Assembly (NCBI GenBank): GCA_000496215.1
Contig: KI543189.1
Span: 33,146-46,330 of the forward strand
Length of the DNA: 13,185 bases
Direction: 5' to 3'
DNA from: an uncultured archaeon A07HN63
GTDB lineage: Archaea > Halobacteriota > Halobacteria > Halobacteriales > Haloferacaceae
Shown here: one piece after another, positions 7,641 to 13,185 of the stretch
Layout: every line of letters starts with the position of its first letter
How positions within the stretch are numbered: the first letter of the stretch is position 1
Notes under the pieces: model-generated
What the model was told of the DNA's origin: nothing
Database searches by the model: none
Seen by the model: the letters and a program-made list of their open reading frames with translations, nothing else
Program-made: the position numbers and the translations under genes

Positions 7641-7687
7641 GTGGGTAATCGATCCCTAGTTCGTGGCCCAACCGCGGTCCCGACACG

Positions 7688-7695
7688 CATTTACC
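7688..7695 (+). promoter_or_regulatory. Weak TATA-like element before moxR
   Basis: GCATTTAC is centred about 38 bp before ATG 7730, which would give a leader of roughly 10-12 nt. It is the best candidate in the 89-bp gap after the MutS-like gene, but the match is modest. Confidence 0.3.
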
Positions 7696-7729
7696 ACCAT
7701 CTGCCGTTGACAGCGATACCCACCTGCAT

Positions 7730-8704
7730 ATGGATGCGATACAGGATATCGAGACGGCCGCCGAGAGCATCACCACCGTCATCGACCGCATCAGAGACGC
7801 CGTCATCACGGACAGACAGTTTCTGGAAACCGTTACAACGGGGCTGCTTGCTCGCGGCCACGTGCTTCTTGAGGATGTCCCGGGGACCGGCAAGACGCTC
7901 ACGGCGATCGCACTCGCCGAGGCACTCGATCTGGAGTTCAACCGGATCCAGTTCACCCCCGACCTCCTGCCGAGCGATATCACGGGTTCGCAGATCTACA
8001 ACGAGCAGGCCGGCGAGTTTCGCTTCCAGCGTGGCCCCGTCTTTGCCAACATCGTGCTGGCCGACGAGATCAATCGCGCGCCGCCGAAAACCCAGTCCGC
8101 GCTGCTTGAGGCGATGGACGAGGGACAGGTCTCGGTCGGCGGGACGACCTACGAGTTACCGGACCCGTTTTTTGTGATCGCGACGCAGAACCCGATCGAA
8201 CAGGAGGGGACATTCCGGCTGCCCGAGGCTCAGCGCGACCGATTCGTCGTCAAAACGTCGATCGGCTACCCCGACCGAAGCGGCGAGATCGAACTGATCA
8301 CGCGTCGGGAGAACCGCACGACACAGATGCCGACCGTCGATCCCGTCGTGACCGCCGAGCAGGTCACGACACTCCGGCAACTCCCGGAACAGGTCGGGAT
8401 CAAGGCCGAAGTGAAGGGGTATCTCGTCGATCTGGTTCGCGCGAGCCGCGAGGACTCCCGGGTCGATGTCGGCGTCTCTCCCCGTGGCGTCCAGCGATTT
8501 TTCGAGGCAGCCCGCGGTCGGGCCGTGATTCACGGCCGGAGCTACGTCACCCCCGACGATATCAAGACCATCGCCCCTCCAGTCATGACGCATCGACTCG
8601 TGTTGACCTCCGAGGCAGATATCAAGGATGTCGATGCGACCGACATCGTGGCCGACCTCCTCGATAGCATCGAGGTGCCGGCAGCGACCGCAGCCGACGA
8701 CTGA
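7730..8704 (+). CDS. moxR: MoxR-family AAA+ ATPase
   Basis: A 324-residue AAA+ ATPase of the MoxR group, cytoplasmic, thought to act as a chaperone-like motor that matures or remodels partner complexes, often together with DUF58 or VWA proteins. Visible motifs: Walker A GTGKT at 52-56, an LLPSDITGSQIY substrate-loop region (79-90), Walker B NIVLADEINRAPP at 107-119 (D112, E113), sensor-1 ATQNP at 151-155, arginine-finger region EAQRDRF (166-172) and sensor-2 GVSPRGVQRF (248-257). Length and start fit the family; no residue is missing. It converges on the DUF4129-DUF58 operon, with 82 bp between the stops, instead of leading that operon. The neighbours point to a shared function, although the gene is on its own transcript. 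Confidence 0.95.
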   Translation: MDAIQDIETAAESITTVIDRIRDAVITDRQFLETVTTGLLARGHVLLEDVPGTGKTLTAIALAEALDLEFNRIQFTPDLLPSDITGSQIYNEQAGEFRFQRGPVFANIVLADEINRAPPKTQSALLEAMDEGQVSVGGTTYELPDPFFVIATQNPIEQEGTFRLPEAQRDRFVVKTSIGYPDRSGEIELITRRENRTTQMPTVDPVVTAEQVTTLRQLPEQVGIKAEVKGYLVDLVRASREDSRVDVGVSPRGVQRFFEAARGRAVIHGRSYVTPDDIKTIAPPVMTHRLVLTSEADIKDVDATDIVADLLDSIEVPAATAADD

Positions 8705-8742
8705 CACAGATCACGCCGGGGTCGACGGCTGCAACTGGTCTC

Positions 8743-8786
8743 CCTGCGGCCGATGCGTCATGCCGCCAGCCTGCGGGTGATGCGTC
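8743..8786. repeat. Two 17-bp direct repeats between convergent genes
   Basis: CCTGCGGCCGATGCGTC (8743-8759) recurs as CCTGCGGGTGATGCGTC (8770-8786), 15 of 17 bases alike and offset by 27 bp. The second copy abuts the DUF7519-like stop codon. Within the first unit, GCGGC (8746-8750) and GCCGC (8762-8766) can pair around an 11-nt loop. This might help end transcription from one or both sides, but there is no adjoining T-run. Confidence 0.4.
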
Positions 8787-10322
8787 TTACCCGCGAACCC
8801 CAACCACCAGTATCAGAATCCCAACCACCGAGGCGAGTACGCCGAGCAGCGTCCCGTCGGAGACGGCCAGCCGGCCGAGCGCGGTCGTATACAGCCCCCA
8901 CGCGAGCCCGATGCCGACACCGGCGAGCCCAAGCGCGGAGATGGCATGGATCGCCTCGATCTGCACCCCCGACACATCTCCGAGTTCAGCACGGGTAGCG
9001 ACGCTCTGATCGCCCACGCTCCAGACGAACACGGAGATTGCGACAACGGCGACCACGGTGAGAACGCCAGCGCCGTAGATTCCGGCGGCGACGGCCCCGA
9101 CGGCGAGCCCGGCTGTCGCCAGTGCGCTTCCGGCGGTTCGTTTCGGCACAAACCTGATCGCGCCGCCGATAGCGACGACGGCGAGCGCGCTCGACAGTAT
9201 CCCCATAGCCACCACGATGACGGCCAGAATCACACCAACCGGTGTCAGTGCCGTCACTACCTGCTGTAGCTGCTGGCGAAACGCCATCGGGACTCGGGCG
9301 ACGAGCTTCGGTACGAACGGCTCGGCAGCGAGCGATAGAGCCAGCGCACTCCCGGCGGCGACCGGGATCGGCGTGAGCTTGCTGACGGCATCAGTAACCC
9401 GTCCGGTCACCGCCTGCACGCTCCACAGCACCACCGACACCAGCGCCAGCAACCCACTCAGCTGTAGCAATCCACGCCGGAGCCCACCTCCCGCAAAGAG
9501 GTCGAGTATCGGGCTGAACTGCGGGGCCAATTCGAGCAGGTCGAAACCCGCAATGATGACGAGCAGCGGGCCCAGTGTCAGCACCGTGATCGCAATAAAC
9601 GCGACAGTGATCGCCCGGTGCAGTCGGGAGAGTGCCGTGGTGAGTTCGGCCGCTTTCGTCTGTGGAGCGAGTTCGCGGATCGGCGCCACCCCGAGCGTGG
9701 CCTTGCAAAGCCCAATAAACACCGTACTCAGTCCCCAGAAGGAGAGCAGGATCGCCGCTGTGGTCTGTGGCTGAAAGAGCAGTGCCGTGGGAAGGGGGTT
9801 CTGTATGCTCAGTGCCGGAATCTCGGTCAGGGCGTTGAACCGGACGATAGCCAGCCCGACAAGAACGATCACGGGACCGAGCACCGCCGTATCGAGCGTT
9901 CGCAGCAGTCGTGTCGCGCCCCCCTCGCCAAACTCGGCGTCTAGCGTCCCGGTCACGCCGAAGGCTGCCACCCCAGCGGCGATAGTGACACCAATTTCCC
10001 CGACGACGAGCCGAAGAATCGACTCGATTCCCGAGGTCTCCAGCGGAAACAGGCCACGGATCGTGAGCACGAGCGGCAGGACGACGGCTCCGCTCACCAC
10101 GGGCAGTACCAGTGACCCGATTACAGTCCCGACCGGTGTCTCCGTATCACAGAGCAGCATCGTGAATCCCACGGCCACGCCTCCGACCGCCGCGGCGAGT
10201 GTCGGCCGAGAGCTTCCCGTGACTGTCGTCAACAGCCAGACCCCGACGCCGACCGCGACCGCGACCGCCAGCGACGCGAGCCGTGTCGTCCTGCCCCCGG
10301 GGAATGCTGTTTTCGTCGCCAT
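8787..10322 (-). CDS. Polytopic membrane protein, DUF7519-like
   Basis: A 511-residue integral membrane protein. More than ten strongly hydrophobic segments are spread over the whole length, separated by short loops, with no recognisable enzyme motif. I take it for the haloarchaeal family that follows DUF58 genes (DUF7519 by recollection). It is the last gene of the minus-strand operon: its ATG shares one base with the stop of the DUF58 gene (TGATG), so translation is probably coupled. It likely forms the membrane part of a complex with the DUF58 and DUF4129 proteins and the facing MoxR ATPase. A transporter role cannot be excluded, but nothing specific supports it. The N-terminus MATKTAFPGGRTTR precedes the first helix as expected for a non-cleaved start. 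Confidence 0.88.
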   Translation of the reverse strand: MATKTAFPGGRTTRLASLAVAVAVGVGVWLLTTVTGSSRPTLAAAVGGVAVGFTMLLCDTETPVGTVIGSLVLPVVSGAVVLPLVLTIRGLFPLETSGIESILRLVVGEIGVTIAAGVAAFGVTGTLDAEFGEGGATRLLRTLDTAVLGPVIVLVGLAIVRFNALTEIPALSIQNPLPTALLFQPQTTAAILLSFWGLSTVFIGLCKATLGVAPIRELAPQTKAAELTTALSRLHRAITVAFIAITVLTLGPLLVIIAGFDLLELAPQFSPILDLFAGGGLRRGLLQLSGLLALVSVVLWSVQAVTGRVTDAVSKLTPIPVAAGSALALSLAAEPFVPKLVARVPMAFRQQLQQVVTALTPVGVILAVIVVAMGILSSALAVVAIGGAIRFVPKRTAGSALATAGLAVGAVAAGIYGAGVLTVVAVVAISVFVWSVGDQSVATRAELGDVSGVQIEAIHAISALGLAGVGIGLAWGLYTTALGRLAVSDGTLLGVLASVVGILILVVGVRG

Positions 10323-11671
10323 CAGCCTGCCCCCGCTCCCAGTATCCGAGAGAGTGCCACGCGCAGTCTCTCGTCGCTGTCCCAGTCGATGACGGTCGCC
10401 CCGAGAAACCGGAGCCGTTCGAGCCGGACCGCGCGCTGGAGGCCGACCGTCCGACCACCGATGGTCTCCGGTGCCGTCTGTGGGGCGAGCACGGTCACCT
10501 CGTGGCCATCGGCCCGGAGCGATTCGACGAGGCTGATTATCTGCTCGTCGGTGGCCGGGGTACAGAGCACGACCTGTGCGCCGGTCGGCACGAGCGACCG
10601 AACACGGCCCCAGTCACCCCCGCCGTCGGTCATATACGCTTGCTCCTCTGTTGCTGTCGACGCCTCCGCCGTGGCGCTGTCCGTCTTGTCGTCGTCCACC
10701 CGTGTCGATTTGTTCTCGGTGGCCCCTGTCGCGGCCGCGTTACAGACCGCGGTGGCGTGGGTCGTGAATGATTTCCCCTCGTCTGGGCCCACCCAGGCTG
10801 GCGGCCCGGTCCCGGTCTGTGGGTCGGCGATCCCGAGGGCGCCCAGCGACACCTCGTGGCCCTCGCTGATGAGGACGTCGAGGGCGATTGTCGCGGCGTA
10901 GGCACTCAGTGTCGCGCCCGTCGGCGAGGTCACGTCGGCTGCGACGTGGGCCGATCTGCGGCTGTCGGTCAGGACGGTGATGTGGGCGGCGTGCTGTTCG
11001 CGGAAATCGATGGTTGCGAGCTCGCCGGTCTTGGCGTAGGTGCGCCAGTCGATTCGCTTGACCGGGTCCTCGGGGTGGTGATCCCGGGTCGCGTAAAACT
11101 CGACGCCCGGGCCGCCAGTGTCTGTGGGTAGCTGGCCGGTGTAGGTCGTCGTTTGCTGGACCGGTATATCCTCGATATCGACGCGACACTCGAACTCGGT
11201 GGTGCCGGCGGCGGCCATCGTTGCGTCGACCAGCCGCGTCCCGTTGCTGTTGCGTGCTCTGAGGGCCACATCGTCGAACGCGTAGGTACCTCTGTCGGCC
11301 TGTAGCGTGTAGGAATGGGTGAGCGTTCCACCACTCGACACGGCCCCACCGGCCCGCGGCGAGCCCTCGGTGACACCGAGCTCCTCGGGCACGCCGTCGA
11401 CGAGCCGGAGGTCTGGAATCGCCCGCCCGCCGGTGTTGTCGACCGTAAGTGTCACCTCGACGGGCTGGCCGGGCAGCGGCGTCTCGGGCGATAATTCCCG
11501 GGTGACTCGAACACTCCCCTCGACCTCCGGTTCCGTCGTCAGCGTGCCGTGAAGCACGAACACCAGCGGGACGGCCCCCGCGAGGATGAGCGCGACACTC
11601 CCGGTCGCGACGCCGGCGGCGACGAGCACCAGCACGTACGCTCGCATGCCGGCAAACCGGGTGACCCTCAT
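10322..11671 (-). CDS. DUF58 domain protein
   Basis: A 449-residue membrane-anchored protein. Residues about 11-45 form two closely spaced hydrophobic helices. An immunoglobulin-like, beta-rich stretch follows (about 52-170, with LPGQPVEVTLTVDNTGGRAIPDL). The DUF58 signature is at about 191-226: FYATRDHHPEDPVKRIDWR, then TYAKTGELATIDFREQ. A VWA-like part begins at ITVLTDSR (231-238). Between about 285 and 350 is an insert rich in T, A, D and E. DUF58 proteins commonly pair with MoxR ATPases, and one faces this operon. ATG 11671 overlaps the stop of the upstream gene by 4 nt (ATGA), and the stop shares a base with the next start, so all three genes are probably translated in a coupled way. The biochemical role of the family is not established. 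Confidence 0.94.
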   Translation of the reverse strand: MRVTRFAGMRAYVLVLVAAGVATGSVALILAGAVPLVFVLHGTLTTEPEVEGSVRVTRELSPETPLPGQPVEVTLTVDNTGGRAIPDLRLVDGVPEELGVTEGSPRAGGAVSSGGTLTHSYTLQADRGTYAFDDVALRARNSNGTRLVDATMAAAGTTEFECRVDIEDIPVQQTTTYTGQLPTDTGGPGVEFYATRDHHPEDPVKRIDWRTYAKTGELATIDFREQHAAHITVLTDSRRSAHVAADVTSPTGATLSAYAATIALDVLISEGHEVSLGALGIADPQTGTGPPAWVGPDEGKSFTTHATAVCNAAATGATENKSTRVDDDKTDSATAEASTATEEQAYMTDGGGDWGRVRSLVPTGAQVVLCTPATDEQIISLVESLRADGHEVTVLAPQTAPETIGGRTVGLQRAVRLERLRFLGATVIDWDSDERLRVALSRILGAGAG

Positions 11672-12359
11672 TGCTGATCAGCCTCCGACTCGGTGCGGAA
11701 AAACGTTCGAATCCGCTGGAGCCGACCGCGCGCTCGTTCGGCGGCGAGAAGTGCGTGAGTTCCGCGGCGCACGTCGCCTCGACGGCTCGCACCGCTCGCC
11801 GGATGCGATATCGGTACGCGTGGTCGGGATACAGCCAGTTGTAGAGGCGGTACCAGAGTGGAAAGCTCACCGCGTTGGTCTCTGTCAGCGTTGCTGCGGC
11901 CACGCGATCCGTCGTCCACTCCCCGGCGTCGACGTAAGATTCAGCATCGCCCTCATCGAGGTTATGCCGATAGAGCTGCACGAGTGTGTCTCTAAGCGAC
12001 GCCGGGACCGGATCGCCGAACGGCTCGGCGCCGGCCTGCTGCTGCTCGTACCGCTTTGTCATCGAGGCCCCGGTCACGTCGACATCGCGGCTCGGTTCAC
12101 CCACAGTCTCCTCGGCGAAGGCGCCGGTTGCTCCGGGAGAGCCCCAGACCCACGCGGCTGCCAACCCGATCAGCGCGAGTAGCCCGCCCGTGACGAGGAT
12201 GGTCACCCGCTGACCGGCCGACGCGAGCACCTGTTCGACCGGCTGGGTAACCCCCGGTGGGAGCAGTTCGGGGCGATAGCCGATCACGACAGCGAACCCG
12301 AGTGTCACACTGATAGTACAGAGGAGGATCACGTTGCGGGCGGTGAGGTACCGGGTCAT
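11668..12359 (-). pseudogene. DUF7269-like membrane protein, frameshifted near the 3' end
   Basis: The first 211 codons from ATG 12359 read as a plausible protein: two membrane helices (about 9-27 and 52-73), then a cytoplasmic part with SFPLWYRLYNWLYPDHAYRY and THFSPPNERA. This resembles the small protein found before DUF58 in haloarchaeal operons (DUF7269, from memory). The frame then runs 328 codons more through the DUF58 gene as an arginine-rich, non-protein-like tail. In a second frame the missing end is evident: RGRLQRIRTFFRTESEADQQ and a TGA at 11668 that overlaps the DUF58 ATG by 4 nt, like the junction upstream. The total length, 692 nt, is not a multiple of three. The break lies near 11726-11735 in a GCGCGC run: two extra bases or one lost base would explain it. 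It may be a base-call error, in which case the gene is intact at about 230 codons. Confidence 0.82.
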
Positions 12360-13185
12360 TCCTCGTCCTCCCCGTCCTGAATCTCCGAGAGGGCGTCACG
12401 CGCGCTATCGAGCCGCGAGGCGTCGGGTGACTCTCGGCCGTACTCGACGGCACGGTAGAGTGCGGTGAGATACTGCACCGGCTGTCTGGGCAGTCCCGAA
12501 TCGATCGCATACTGGCTGATCTCGACCGGCGTGCGGGTCGACAGCGACGGTGGCCGAACCAGCGTGACGAACGAGCCCCACAGCGAGCGGATCGTCCGCT
12601 GTTCCGCTGTGGGTGCTGATTCGCTCTCCGACTGTTGAGCAGGGGTATCCGACCCCCGGTCGCGAATCGCCTGCGCCTGATTTCGGAGCCACGCCATGAG
12701 GGCCCTGATCGCTCGTCGTGGATCAAGTCGCATGAGAAGTTCCGACAGCGACGCCGAGAAGAGGGCCGGCCACGACCGCAGGCGTCGAGACAGCGAGCGG
12801 ACCGCAGTTTCGACCCGCTTGGCGAGCCGAATCATCGCCCCTGTCACTCGCCCGGGAAGTCGGGCCAGCCGACGACCGGCAGCGACGACCACGGTTTGCA
12901 CCGTCTCTCGTGTAATCCCCCGCCGCCGTGCGTACCCGACGAGCCCGCCGATCACGATAGCGAGGCCGACTAACACACCGACCGCATTCCGGTACAGTCC
13001 GGTGAGTTGCGTTTCACCCCGTACGCCGGTGACCGACGCCGCGACCGTCGCCGATCTCGTGACTGGTACGGTAAACTCGACCGTCCCGTTTGCGTCAGTC
13101 GTTCCGATGGGGTTACCGTTGACACTGACTCCTGTACCGGACACCGGTGCTCCGAACCGACTCACATTTGCCGTCGCTGGTGCGC
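12356..13185 (-). CDS. DUF4129-domain membrane protein (5' part beyond window edge)
   Basis: The visible 275 residues are the C-terminal part of a longer protein. The frame is open to the right edge, so the GTG at 13165 is probably not the start. Order: a beta-rich repeat-like stretch (VSVNGNPIGTTDANGTVEF, resembling a carboxypeptidase-regulatory or Ig-like fold, presumably outside the cell), one membrane helix (NAVGVLVGLAIVIGGLVGYA), a long basic linker with amphipathic arginine-rich helices, then a cytoplasmic DUF4129-like end (TPVEISQYAIDSGLPRQPV followed by LTALYRAVEYG). In bacteria DUF4129 ends transglutaminase-like proteins in MoxR-DUF58 clusters; whether a transglutaminase domain lies upstream cannot be seen. 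The TGA overlaps the next start by 4 nt (ATGA). The operon promoter lies outside the window. Confidence 0.85.
   Translation of the reverse strand, partial: APATANVSRFGAPVSGTGVSVNGNPIGTTDANGTVEFTVPVTRSATVAASVTGVRGETQLTGLYRNAVGVLVGLAIVIGGLVGYARRRGITRETVQTVVVAAGRRLARLPGRVTGAMIRLAKRVETAVRSLSRRLRSWPALFSASLSELLMRLDPRRAIRALMAWLRNQAQAIRDRGSDTPAQQSESESAPTAEQRTIRSLWGSFVTLVRPPSLSTRTPVEISQYAIDSGLPRQPVQYLTALYRAVEYGRESPDASRLDSARDALSEIQDGEDEE

Noticed and set aside
10251..10268. Three tandem GACCGC hexamers
   Set aside because: They encode alternating Ala-Val in a membrane helix of the DUF7519-like protein and need no other explanation.
10740..12359. A 539-codon open frame reading from the DUF7269-like gene through the DUF58 gene
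   Set aside because: Past codon 211 the product is arginine-rich and low in complexity, and it lies inside a well-supported DUF58 gene in another frame. It is a shadow frame made open by high GC content and a frameshift.

Overview
The window is GC-rich, carries strongly acidic proteins, has AT-rich TATA elements about 26-27 bp upstream of several start codons, and contains an archaeal-type methionine adenosyltransferase. Together these point to a halophilic archaeon (class Halobacteria). I cannot name the genus from the sequence. It is densely packed chromosomal DNA. I see no tRNA, rRNA, CRISPR array, insertion sequence or attachment site, and no gene-free stretch over 300 bp; the longest gap is about 190 bp at 1672-1860.

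Region 1 (1-3539, all minus strand) is a sensory segment. A 7TM-PAS histidine kinase runs off the left edge. Upstream of it lie a small conserved haloarchaeal protein (DUF5804-like) and a second histidine kinase with about four membrane segments. No response regulator is visible. A 19-codon leader ORF whose stop overlaps the first kinase's start may couple translation.

Region 2 (3624-7640) is housekeeping: S-adenosylmethionine synthetase (minus), a CYTH/CyaB-like triphosphate-binding enzyme (minus), and, divergent from the latter, a MutS-family ATPase with an N-terminal helix-hairpin-helix segment (plus). The first and last have clear TATA-like boxes placed for leaderless mRNAs.

Region 3 (7730-13185) is a MoxR-type system. 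A MoxR AAA+ ATPase on the plus strand converges on a minus-strand operon reading DUF4129-domain protein (5' end cut by the window edge), DUF7269-like membrane protein, DUF58 protein, and a polytopic DUF7519-like membrane protein. All three junctions in the operon overlap by 1 or 4 nt. The likely picture is a membrane assembly or maturation complex served by the MoxR ATPase; its substrate is unknown. The DUF7269-like gene carries a frameshift about 20 codons before its end, at a GCGCGC run, which is either a sequencing error or a real lesion.

Family assignments come from motif recognition and memory of haloarchaeal families. No database search was run.
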